Source of the DNA: Psychromonas aquimarina ATCC BAA-1526
GTDB lineage: Bacteria > Pseudomonadota > Gammaproteobacteria > Enterobacterales > Psychromonadaceae
Assembly: GCF_000428725.1 (NCBI RefSeq)
Contig: NZ_KE386791.1
Span: 124,001-188,000, forward strand
Direction of reading: 5' to 3'
Length of the DNA stretch: 64,000 nt
The position numbers were made by a program, and so were the translations under genes. This document shows, piece after piece, positions 8,966-17,120 of the stretch. A model generated the notes under the pieces. It saw only the letters and a list, made by a program, of their open reading frames with translations, ran no database searches and was not told the DNA's origin. Position 1 is the first letter of the stretch. Each line of letters opens with the position of its first letter.

Positions 8966-10801
8966 TTAGCAGTTCTTACCGTAGTGTTTTGCTATGTAAG
9001 CCTCAAAATCTTCACATAACTGCTGATCTGATTTATGGTTATCGGCAATCAGTTTGTCCCCGTCAACAATCCTGATTGAGGCGTTCAGAGAAAGTGGTTC
9101 AATTTGACTGCGCTTCGAAGCCGCGCTGATTTTCTGTTGCTCCTGTGCCCAGGCCTGCTCGCTGCTTTGATTACACATTTCTGCTAAGTAGGCTGGTGAA
9201 AAACCTTCGCCGGTTAAACTGTGCAGCGTTGCATTATGGCTGATACTGTTTCCCGGACGCCAGTAATGCTCTGCCAGCAGCGGTCCAATCTCCGGGTTGT
9301 CGCTAAGGTAACCAAACTTCTTGGTAAAATATGCGCGGGTTTGATAAACCGCCATATGCGCCAGTAAGTACCCCTGATAAGAACAGGCCGACTCCTGTGA
9401 TAAAAGGTGCGGAATGGCCAGCAGCGGACGCGGACTTACCTCTAATCCTAAAATACGTTTCTCGGTTTGACGGGCAAGGCGAGTCAGATGCTCTGCTGTT
9501 AACTGCTGCTCATCACTGCTGTATACAGCCCATTCGAAATAGGGCACCACTAGAATACTGCGCTCCTGATAGGCTTTAAAAGGCTGCTTTGCCTCGACCA
9601 ATGCCCGGATCACTGAGTCTGGAATCACTTCTCTCTGTGCATTGACTGCATATTTTTTAAGCCAGTCGCCGTCATTAAGCAGGCTGTCGCAGAACATTGA
9701 CTGGGTTTCTGCATATGTCATAGAGGTAGGAGCAAACTCCTGGGAAAAACACGGTGAGTTAAGCTTCACATTGGAAAAATGAGCAGCATGACCGCCTTCA
9801 TGAAACAGCGTGTTGATACCGTCAAAACCGCAGCCGATCTGATCCGGTTTGGCATTGCTGGTAAAGTTTACTTTAGCCGCCTGCCATTTATCTACATTAT
9901 AAAATGACGGAACAGGGCCGTGGCAGAAACCATTCTGGTATTTCCCCGGACGATCCAGCAGATCCAGGGTTAAATCTGCCTGCGAAAAGTTGATATTTAA
10001 ACGTCCGAAGGACTGCACCCAGCGGCGCAGAGATTTTGAGAAGGGCACATAGGGATCCAGCTGACGAGCTGCATCACCGCTGTACATGTAACTGAAGTTA
10101 TGGCCGGCAATGGCTGATTCACCTTTACTTTTTGCCAGTTCCATTAAACTCTGCTCATTTCTTTTTCGAGTGCGTAGTTCAAAGTCATCCAGGATGGTAA
10201 ATAACTGCTCTGGAGTCATCTGCTCCGTTTTATTCACTTTGTAATCGAAGAAGTTGCGGAACCCCTGCTGGCGGGCAAAGGCATTACGCTGTTTAACTAA
10301 TTCGATAAAACCGTTATTGAGCACCCACTGCTCCAGATCTAAAAGAGCCTGATGAGCAGAACTGCGCACATTTTCGTTATCACTGGTACGAATATTTGCA
10401 CCCAGTACCGTTAGTGAGGCCTGTTCACGCTCTCCCTGTACATTATTAAAATACATCAGATAATTCTGACGTCTGGCAAACAGCTCCGATTCGGCGCGGA
10501 TCAGTTCCGCCATCTGTACTCTGCCCTGCTCGCTTTCAATAGCATTAGCTTTAAAAAAGTCCAGCCAGCCCTTTAATCCCTGTTTTAATTCTTCATTATC
10601 TTCTAAAAACTGCAGCTGTTTGCGGATCTCTGTGATACGGGCGGGATCTGCAATAAAAGCGTTCAGCGATGCTTCAGCCTCGGCAAAACCACTATGATCC
10701 TCGCTGGTGCCCATGTAGGTACTCCAGAACAGATCTTCTTTACGACGGTGCAGCTGCAGATAGTCATCATTGAGCTGTTTAAAATAGTGTTGTGGGTTCA
10801 A
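8966..10801 (-). CDS. M3-family zinc oligopeptidase (PepF-like)
   Basis: A 611-residue cytoplasmic metallopeptidase expected to trim short peptides. The zinc site is HEGGH (residues 334-338, in NTLFHEGGHAAHF), the M3 signature, and the third ligand lies about 25-30 residues later in the PTSMTYAETQSMFCDS segment. There is no signal peptide. The N-terminal helical region resembles oligoendopeptidase F/thimet-type proteins, though the overall form is closer to the shorter M3 branch of marine bacteria. It is monocistronic, with its promoter in the 437-bp region shared with the divergent lipoprotein gene. Confidence 0.85.
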   Translation of the reverse strand: MNPQHYFKQLNDDYLQLHRRKEDLFWSTYMGTSEDHSGFAEAEASLNAFIADPARITEIRKQLQFLEDNEELKQGLKGWLDFFKANAIESEQGRVQMAELIRAESELFARRQNYLMYFNNVQGEREQASLTVLGANIRTSDNENVRSSAHQALLDLEQWVLNNGFIELVKQRNAFARQQGFRNFFDYKVNKTEQMTPEQLFTILDDFELRTRKRNEQSLMELAKSKGESAIAGHNFSYMYSGDAARQLDPYVPFSKSLRRWVQSFGRLNINFSQADLTLDLLDRPGKYQNGFCHGPVPSFYNVDKWQAAKVNFTSNAKPDQIGCGFDGINTLFHEGGHAAHFSNVKLNSPCFSQEFAPTSMTYAETQSMFCDSLLNDGDWLKKYAVNAQREVIPDSVIRALVEAKQPFKAYQERSILVVPYFEWAVYSSDEQQLTAEHLTRLARQTEKRILGLEVSPRPLLAIPHLLSQESACSYQGYLLAHMAVYQTRAYFTKKFGYLSDNPEIGPLLAEHYWRPGNSISHNATLHSLTGEGFSPAYLAEMCNQSSEQAWAQEQQKISAASKRSQIEPLSLNASIRIVDGDKLIADNHKSDQQLCEDFEAYIAKHYGKNC

Positions 10802-11238
10802 AATAAATTCCTTGTTAAATAAGTCTGCGGCGACTGCATTGCCGTTTACTGCATAACTCTAATATAAATTTAAAAACAAACAGTTAAACAATATATTTGT
10901 GTAAATAAAACAAACCTTAACGTAAAAAAGAAATAATAAAAGCCCTATTAAGCACTAATGGTTCACAGTTTTGCAGAAACTATTAATACTTAACCTCTGA
11001 CTTAGAAATGTTTTTCCTACACTCTGTAGAAGTGCCTGCTGCTGGTTAAAAAAGAGCTGCCGATAAAGATGTAGAGAAGTTTATTTGAGTTAAAAAAACA
11101 GCTTTAAATTAGCGTGATTAGGTACAAATAAACAGGAATAACCCTTTTTGCTTTACGTGTACTTAAGGGGAGAAATGCTATAGTATCTGTAACCATTAAT
11201 TAGGAACAAATAATACGAATAATAAAGGAGTTATGTTC
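10802..11238. other. intergenic region between divergent genes
   Basis: An AT-rich 437-bp stretch between the M3 peptidase and the LPP20-type lipoprotein. It holds no credible ORF and no clear repeat or hairpin. It must carry the two outward promoters; only the one for the lipoprotein is suggested by sequence. Confidence 0.5.
11176..11184 (+). promoter_or_regulatory. possible extended -10 element for the LPP20-type gene
   Basis: TGCTATAGT is an extended -10 (TG at 11176, TATAGT at 11179-11184) 55 bp before the lipoprotein start. No good -35 is seen at the normal distance, which is tolerable for extended -10 promoters. Confidence 0.4.
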
Positions 11239-11832
11239 ATGAAAAAAATCGTCTATACATCAGTTATTTTGGGTAGTATTTTACTGGCAGGCTGTTCATC
11301 AAATGATGTGCAGCAGGAAAAAACTATGGTTGCTGACTGTGTATTTCCGGATGCGCCGCAGGCTGCTGCACCACTGTGGATATGTGATGAGCCGGTTGAG
11401 GGCTTTGATGTTACCGGAGTTGGTTTTGCGCAGAAATCTGCAGCAGGTGCCGGTTTTATGAAGGATGTGGCTGCTAATGACGCCCGAGTTAAAATAGCGC
11501 AGTCTATGCAGATTAAAGTGCAGAATATGTTCAAGCAGTATGTCGGTACTACAGGGGCAGCGGACAGTGAAACGGTCGATATGGTAATGGAATCTGTGAC
11601 TAAAAACGTGACGGCGCAGACTCTGCAGGGCAGCAAGATAATCAAAACACGTGTCAGCCCGAACGGCGGTCTTTATGCGCTTGTAGCGATGGATCCAATG
11701 GCGGTGCAGGAGAACGCTAAAACTGCGCTTAAAACCAGTATGAACAATGATCCGGCGCTTTGGCAGCAGTTTAAAGCAGACAAAGCTCAGCAGGAGCTGG
11801 AAATGATGGTCGACAAGATTGTTGCGCCGTAA
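11239..11832 (+). CDS. LPP20-family lipoprotein
   Basis: An outer-membrane-type lipoprotein: signal MKKIVYTSVILGSILLAGC with lipobox LAGC and Ser at +2, so no inner-membrane retention signal. The mature part has the LPP20 pattern (VTGVGFAQKSAAG..., then a run of ANDARVKIAQSMQIKVQNMF), a fold common in exported proteins of marine bacteria. The ATG at 11239 is preferred to 11233 because AAGGAG lies 8 bp upstream. It converges on the four-gene CHAT operon, and the first gene of that operon has an LPP20-like N-terminus too, so a functional link is plausible but inferred. Confidence 0.75.
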   Translation: MKKIVYTSVILGSILLAGCSSNDVQQEKTMVADCVFPDAPQAAAPLWICDEPVEGFDVTGVGFAQKSAAGAGFMKDVAANDARVKIAQSMQIKVQNMFKQYVGTTGAADSETVDMVMESVTKNVTAQTLQGSKIIKTRVSPNGGLYALVAMDPMAVQENAKTALKTSMNNDPALWQQFKADKAQQELEMMVDKIVAP

Positions 11833-11841
11833 AATTATTAT

Positions 11842-11875
11842 CTGCGGCTCACTGTTTTATAGTAGTGAGCCGCAG
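11842..11875. terminator. convergent hairpin after the LPP20-type gene
   Basis: A perfect 12-bp stem (CTGCGGCTCACT / AGTGAGCCGCAG) with a 10-nt loop lies 10 bp after the lipoprotein stop. On the minus strand it is followed by an AT-rich AATAATTTT tail, so it may stop readthrough from the CHAT operon as well. Confidence 0.65.
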
Positions 11876-11991
11876 CTTAAAGATAAGCTGCTCATTCTAC
11901 TGCATTAGTAAATCCCATCCTTAGTACCGCCAATATAATTCCGCCCTGCAGAATCAATTTATGTTGTGCTTATTGTTATTTGAACTTTATG

Positions 11992-12029
11992 CAAAGCTCC
12001 CTGATAAAATGGGGAGCTTTGGTGTTTTT
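11992..12029 (+). terminator. intrinsic terminator at the end of the CHAT operon
   Basis: The stem CAAAGCTCCC / GGGAGCTTTG (11992-12001 and 12012-12021) is followed by GTGTTTTTA on the plus strand, a normal intrinsic terminator for the plus-strand gene. It also forms immediately after the stop codon of the last CHAT gene on the minus strand. Confidence 0.6.
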
Positions 12030-14496
12030 AGCGCCCGGTTAGTTGAAATGCAGCCCAGTAATAGGGATGGCGGTTATAGTTCGTTTTAACTGCCAGCTGT
12101 GCTTTTTTCAGTGCCAGACGTTTATCTGAACTGTCGGCTAGATTAGTATAGAAATTCTGCATAAGACGGCTGGTGGCCTGATCATCAACCTTCCATAAGC
12201 TCGAAATAATGCTGTTGGTGCCCGCATATAAAAATCCGCGGGTGAAACCTACCACATCATCACCATTGGCTATTTTCCCCAGCCCGGTTTCACAGGCCGA
12301 CAGGGTGACCAGATCGGCATTAAGGTTAAGCTCGTAGAGTTCTCGTACGGTAAGCAGCCCGTCATTGCTTTTATCTTTTGCCAGCAGCAGACCGGAAGAG
12401 AGCGGTGTTTGCGGATCAAATATCCCGTGCGAGGCAAAGTGCAGCGTTTTAAACAATGCTCCGTTTTCTTTTACCTGAGTCTCAGTGGCATTACTTCTGA
12501 GCAGCAGGCTGGCACCGGGCTGTTTTGAAGCAATTGCTTTAGCTTCCTGCTCTGCGCCGGGCAGCGCCAGTTTAGGATCGCCGAGCTCCGGGTTACCGAG
12601 GATCAGCAGCGGATGAGCCGCAGTTACCTCTTTATTAAGGAAGGCCATTACCGAGGCGCTGGGCAGAATACTGATATCGTACTGGTCTATCAGAAAATCA
12701 CTGCCGTTATACAGGGCATTAAAGGGCAGATAATGCAGCGGACCGTGCGGCACGATAATCAGTTTCTCAGTGTGCAGTTCATGCTGCAGCGGTTTGAATA
12801 GACGCTGATAGAGCAGAGCTGCGCTGTGCTGGTAGTTATTGCTGTTAGTTTTCAGTAGATCCTCGCGTAAAGCGCTGACAGAATTTGCTAAATCTTCACC
12901 GTTAAGTACGGACGCCTTGATGCCGCTATGCGACAGCAGAAAAGCAAACAGCTGCGTGCCGCTGCCGTAGAATTCAATCAGGGTTTCATCATCTGCCAGC
13001 TTCTGCTGCAGCTGAGTTACCTGCGGTGCTGAGACAGTTACCAGGGATGCCAGTTCAGGCTGCGTCTGCTGCAGCTGTTTCTGAGTTTTGCGCAGCAGGC
13101 CGCGGTCAGCGCTGCGGCTGCGGCCGCTTTTCTCACTGTAATCGGCAGTCTGCAGATCTGAATCTATGCTGTTTAGTTGTGCCAGTAGCAGAGGGGCCTG
13201 CTGAGCAGCACTTTTTGCTGCAAAATTCTGCTTGCCGGCCAGTGTATCGATCAGTGCCCGCGCTTTACTGCGTTCGGCATAGATAAACGCCTGATCCAGT
13301 TTTCCCTGCTCTATCAGCAGTGCAACTAGATCCCGGTAAACCGCTTCTTTATTGCCGATAAAACCAATTTTAGAAGCTTCGGTGTTAATAGTAGAGCGCT
13401 GCTGTTCAATAACTTCAACAGACTGCTGATAATAAATAAGTGCTTCGTCTGGACGGTCAAGCTGCTCGGCGATAACTCCAAGATCGTAGAGTAACTGATA
13501 GTAGATTCCCTGACGGTTGAGCAGAGCAGGGGAGTGATTAGCTGCGTTTTCAGGATCGAACACTAAATTATTGTACCACTGGATTATCGGAGTATCAGAT
13601 TGTTCAGCTGTATATAAAAGGCTGAGGTAAATATTTTCGGCATCTTCAAGTCGACCGCTGCCCTGAGCTATTTTCGCCAGCATATAGGTTTCGTCAAAAT
13701 TGAACGGATTTGCTCTTTCTTCTCCGGCTCCTAATAGTTCTGAGAGGCCCAGGGTGGTGAGTGCATCCAGAGAACGCATGATAGTGTCATTAAGCGATTG
13801 GGAAAACAGCAGGGCTTGCTGCGCTTTACTGTAATCCCCCAGGGCGAGGTAGATACGCGCCTTGCTGGCATTTTTAACTTTTACGTCTTCTGCGCTTTCG
13901 CTTAACAGAATCGATGGATAATCCAGGCAGTCTATCTTTTCGGCAATTGCGTCCGCTTCGCCGTGGTAACCCAGCTGTACAGCGGCCACTGCACCATTGG
14001 CATACATAGCCGCCATAGGTTTTATGCCTATACGTGACGGCACAGCGCAACTGTCTTCATGGGAAGAAGTGCTATGCTTTTGGGCAAGTTTGTAGCTGCG
14101 GTAAGCTTCTGGATAGTTTCCCAGCTCCAGAAAAATGGCAGTCTGCAGACGGTTATAATCAGTCAAAACCCATTCTCTTACTTCCTGATCTTCTTCGCTG
14201 TTGCTGATCTGCTTTAACATTTCATCTTTCCAGCGGATCACACACTGCTGCGCCATGGAAAAATCACGGACCATCTGATAGGAATTACACAGGTAGATCA
14301 TATAACCCCAGTGCTGTGCCCACCCCTTGGGTTCATAATCTGCCCAGTGTTCAAATTCTCCTATCTGTTGAGAAAACTGTTCAACAGCTGCCCGGTGGTT
14401 GCCTTTATAAGATTCCTGACTGATTTCAAACGCCGGCGACAACGAGCAGCCGGACAGGGTAAGTGTTACTGTGAGTAATAACAGTATTTTTTTCAT
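12028..14496 (-). CDS. TPR-CHAT lipoprotein, paralogue 1 (operon-distal)
   Basis: A lipoprotein with a C-terminal CHAT domain, a caspase-like cysteine protease fold. The signal MKKILLLLTVTLTLSGC has a lipobox and Ser at +2, predicting outer-membrane lipidation. TPR-type helical repeats follow (AIFLELGNYPEAYRSYKLA, ARIYLALGDYSKAQQALL, LGVIAEQLDRPDEALIYYQ). The CHAT domain fills roughly the last 350 residues, with HGPLHYLPFNALY, catalytic His in LHFASHG (about residue 690) and catalytic Cys in LSACETG (about residue 735). The start at 14496 is chosen because the upstream ATG (14517) would add residues before the signal. It is almost identical to paralogue 2, a recent duplicate. It is the last gene of the operon. 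Confidence 0.9.
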   Translation of the reverse strand: MKKILLLLTVTLTLSGCSLSPAFEISQESYKGNHRAAVEQFSQQIGEFEHWADYEPKGWAQHWGYMIYLCNSYQMVRDFSMAQQCVIRWKDEMLKQISNSEEDQEVREWVLTDYNRLQTAIFLELGNYPEAYRSYKLAQKHSTSSHEDSCAVPSRIGIKPMAAMYANGAVAAVQLGYHGEADAIAEKIDCLDYPSILLSESAEDVKVKNASKARIYLALGDYSKAQQALLFSQSLNDTIMRSLDALTTLGLSELLGAGEERANPFNFDETYMLAKIAQGSGRLEDAENIYLSLLYTAEQSDTPIIQWYNNLVFDPENAANHSPALLNRQGIYYQLLYDLGVIAEQLDRPDEALIYYQQSVEVIEQQRSTINTEASKIGFIGNKEAVYRDLVALLIEQGKLDQAFIYAERSKARALIDTLAGKQNFAAKSAAQQAPLLLAQLNSIDSDLQTADYSEKSGRSRSADRGLLRKTQKQLQQTQPELASLVTVSAPQVTQLQQKLADDETLIEFYGSGTQLFAFLLSHSGIKASVLNGEDLANSVSALREDLLKTNSNNYQHSAALLYQRLFKPLQHELHTEKLIIVPHGPLHYLPFNALYNGSDFLIDQYDISILPSASVMAFLNKEVTAAHPLLILGNPELGDPKLALPGAEQEAKAIASKQPGASLLLRSNATETQVKENGALFKTLHFASHGIFDPQTPLSSGLLLAKDKSNDGLLTVRELYELNLNADLVTLSACETGLGKIANGDDVVGFTRGFLYAGTNSIISSLWKVDDQATSRLMQNFYTNLADSSDKRLALKKAQLAVKTNYNRHPYYWAAFQLTGR

Positions 14497-14557
14497 TATG
14501 TTTATTTCCAGTTCCATTGGAGGGCTGCAGTTTTTCTGTTAAAAATGATTGTCTTTT

Positions 14558-17035
14558 CTAGCGCCCAGTCAGTTGAAATGCCGCCCAGTAATAGGGATGG
14601 CGGTTATAGTTCGTTTTAACTGCCAGCTGTGCTTTTTTCAGTGCCAGACGTTTATCCGAGCTCTCTGCCAGATTTGCGTAGAAATTCTGCATTAACTGAC
14701 TTGTGGCCTGATCATCAACCTTCCATAGGCTGGATATAATGCTGTCGGTGCCCGCATATAAAAATCCGCGGGTAAAACCTACCACATCATCACCATTGGC
14801 TATTTTCCCCAGCCCGGTTTCACAGGCCGACAGGGTGACCAGATCCGCATTAAGGTTAAGCTCGTAGAGTTCTCGTACGGTAAGCAGCCCGTCATTGCTT
14901 TTATCTTTTGCCAGCAGCAGACCGGAAGAGAGAGGCTGCTCTGGATCGAATATCCCATGCGAGGCAAAGTGCAGCGTTTTAAACTGCGATCCGTTTTCTT
15001 TTACCTGAGTCTCAGTGGCACTACTTCTGATCAGCAGGCTGGCACCTCTCTGCTGCGAGGCAATAGCTTTCGCTTCCTGCTCTGCACCGGGCAGCGCCAG
15101 TTTAGGATCGCCGAGCTCTGGGTTACCGAGGATCAGCAGCGGATGAGCCGCAGTTACCTCTTTATTAAGGAAGGCCATTACCGAGGCGCTCGGCAGAATA
15201 CTGATATCGTACTGGTCTATCAGAAAATCCCGGTCGTTATACAGAGCATTAAAGGGCAGGTAATGCAGCGGGCCGTGGGGTACGATAATCAGTTTCTCAG
15301 TGTGCAGTTCATCCTGCAGCGGTTTGAATAGACGCTGATAGAGCAGAGCTGCGCTGTGCTGGTAGCTATTGCTGTCGATTTTGTGCAGATCCTCGCGTAA
15401 AGCGCTGACTGCTGCCGCTAAATCTTCACCGTTAAGAACGGCCGCCTTAATACCGCCGCGTGACAATAGAAAAGCAAACAGCTGTGTGCCGCTGCCGTAG
15501 AACTCAATCAGGGTTTCGTCTGTAGCCAGACGCTGCTGCAGCTCAGCCACTTGCGGCGCTGAAACAGTTAGCAGGGATGCCAGTTCCGGCTCTGTTTTCT
15601 GCAGCTGTTTCTGAGTCTTGCGCAGCAGGCCGCGGTCGACACTGCGGCTGCGTCCGCTATTTTCACTGTAATCGGCGGTCTGCAGATCTGAATCTATGCT
15701 GTTTAGTTGTGCCAGCAGCAGAGGGGCCTGCTGATCGGCCCCTTTTGCGGCAAAACTCTGTTTACCGGCCAGAGTGTCGATCAGTGCACGCGCCTTGCCG
15801 CGCTCTGCATAGATAAACGCCTGTTCCAGTTTTCCCTGTTTTATCAGCAGGCTGACCAGATCCTGATAAACTGCCTCTTTATTGCCGATAAAACCAATTT
15901 TAGAGGCTTCGGTATTGATAGTTGCCCGCTGTTCTTCAATAACTTTAACAGACTGCTGGTAATAGACAAGTGCTTCGGCCGGACGGCCAAGCTGCTCGGC
16001 GATAACTCCGAGATCGTAGAGTAACTGGTAGTAGATTCCCTGACGATTAAGCAGAGCAGGGGAGTGATGAGCTGTGTTTTCAGGATCGAACACTAAATTG
16101 TTGTACCACTGGATTATCGGAGTATCAGATTGTTCAGCTGTATATAACAGGCTGAGGTAAATATTCTCGGCATCTTCAAGTCGACCGCTGCCCTGGGCTA
16201 TTTTTGCCAGCATATAGGTTTCGTCAAAACTGAATGGATTTGCCCTTTCTTCCCCGGCTCCTAATAGTTCTGAGAGGCCTAAAGTGGTGAGTGCATCCAG
16301 AGAACGCATAATAGTGTCATTGAGCGATTGTGAAAACAACAGGGCTTGCTGTGCTTTACTGTAATCCCCCTGGGCGAGGTAGATACGCGCTTTGCTGGCA
16401 TTTTTAACTTTTACGTCTTCTGCGCTTTCGCTTAATAGAATCGACGAATAATCTAGGCAGTCTATCTTTTCGGCAATTGCGGCCGCTTCGCCGTGATAAC
16501 CCAGCTGCACAGCTGCCACTGCACCATTGGCATACATAGCCGCCATAGCTCTTACTCCTATACGTAGCGGCACAGCGCAGCTGTCTTCATGGAGGGAGGA
16601 GCTATACTCTCTGGCCAGTTTGTAGCTGCGGTATGCTTCAGGATAGTTTCCCAGCTCCAGAAAAATGGCAGTATTGAGGCGGTTGTAGTCAGTCAAAACC
16701 CATTTTCTTACTTCCTGATCTTCTTCCGTATCGCTGAGCTGCTTTAACATTTCATCTTTCCAGCGGATCACACACTGCTGCGCCTTGGAAAAATCACGGA
16801 CCATTTGGTAGGAATTACACAGGGAGATCATATAAACCCAGTGCGGGTCCCATCCCTTGGGTTCATAATCTGCCCAGTGTTCAAATTCTCCTATCTCCTG
16901 AGAAAACTGTTCAATAGCTGCTCTGTGGTTGCCTTTGGAAGATTCCTGTCTGATTTCGAACGCCGGCGACAACGAGCAGCCGGAGAGAACCAGCGCAGCA
17001 GAGAGTATTAATAATGTTTTTTTTATTTTATTCAT
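14558..17035 (-). CDS. TPR-CHAT lipoprotein, paralogue 2
   Basis: The 825-residue sister of paralogue 1, near-identical through both the TPR part and the CHAT part. The signal MNKIKKTLLILSAALVLSGC has a lipobox and Ser at +2. TPR repeats run from about residue 110 to 440, and a short Ser/Arg-rich linker (SGRSRSVDRGLLRKTQ) precedes the CHAT domain. The catalytic dyad is His693 (HFASHG) and Cys738 (SACETG), both intact, so it is predicted to be an active protease. It is separated from its neighbours by 61 and 85 bp. The signal peptides of paralogues 1 and 2 differ more than the mature parts, suggesting the duplicate joined a different 5' end or that the mature regions are kept alike by gene conversion. 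Confidence 0.9.
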   Translation of the reverse strand: MNKIKKTLLILSAALVLSGCSLSPAFEIRQESSKGNHRAAIEQFSQEIGEFEHWADYEPKGWDPHWVYMISLCNSYQMVRDFSKAQQCVIRWKDEMLKQLSDTEEDQEVRKWVLTDYNRLNTAIFLELGNYPEAYRSYKLAREYSSSLHEDSCAVPLRIGVRAMAAMYANGAVAAVQLGYHGEAAAIAEKIDCLDYSSILLSESAEDVKVKNASKARIYLAQGDYSKAQQALLFSQSLNDTIMRSLDALTTLGLSELLGAGEERANPFSFDETYMLAKIAQGSGRLEDAENIYLSLLYTAEQSDTPIIQWYNNLVFDPENTAHHSPALLNRQGIYYQLLYDLGVIAEQLGRPAEALVYYQQSVKVIEEQRATINTEASKIGFIGNKEAVYQDLVSLLIKQGKLEQAFIYAERGKARALIDTLAGKQSFAAKGADQQAPLLLAQLNSIDSDLQTADYSENSGRSRSVDRGLLRKTQKQLQKTEPELASLLTVSAPQVAELQQRLATDETLIEFYGSGTQLFAFLLSRGGIKAAVLNGEDLAAAVSALREDLHKIDSNSYQHSAALLYQRLFKPLQDELHTEKLIIVPHGPLHYLPFNALYNDRDFLIDQYDISILPSASVMAFLNKEVTAAHPLLILGNPELGDPKLALPGAEQEAKAIASQQRGASLLIRSSATETQVKENGSQFKTLHFASHGIFDPEQPLSSGLLLAKDKSNDGLLTVRELYELNLNADLVTLSACETGLGKIANGDDVVGFTRGFLYAGTDSIISSLWKVDDQATSQLMQNFYANLAESSDKRLALKKAQLAVKTNYNRHPYYWAAFQLTGR

Positions 17036-17120
17036 TTCCAGATCCCTTGGTTGATAACTGCAGCATGTTTTATTATTTTTGTCTGATGCTGTTGCTTTTT
17101 GTTTGTAACAGAGCTTATTG

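Noticed and set aside
13026-13286. Plus-strand ORF antisense to CHAT paralogue 1, with counterparts in the other copies
   Set aside because: Each CHAT copy has a similar antisense frame because the sense sequence is duplicated. No ribosome site, and the composition is that of a reverse frame.
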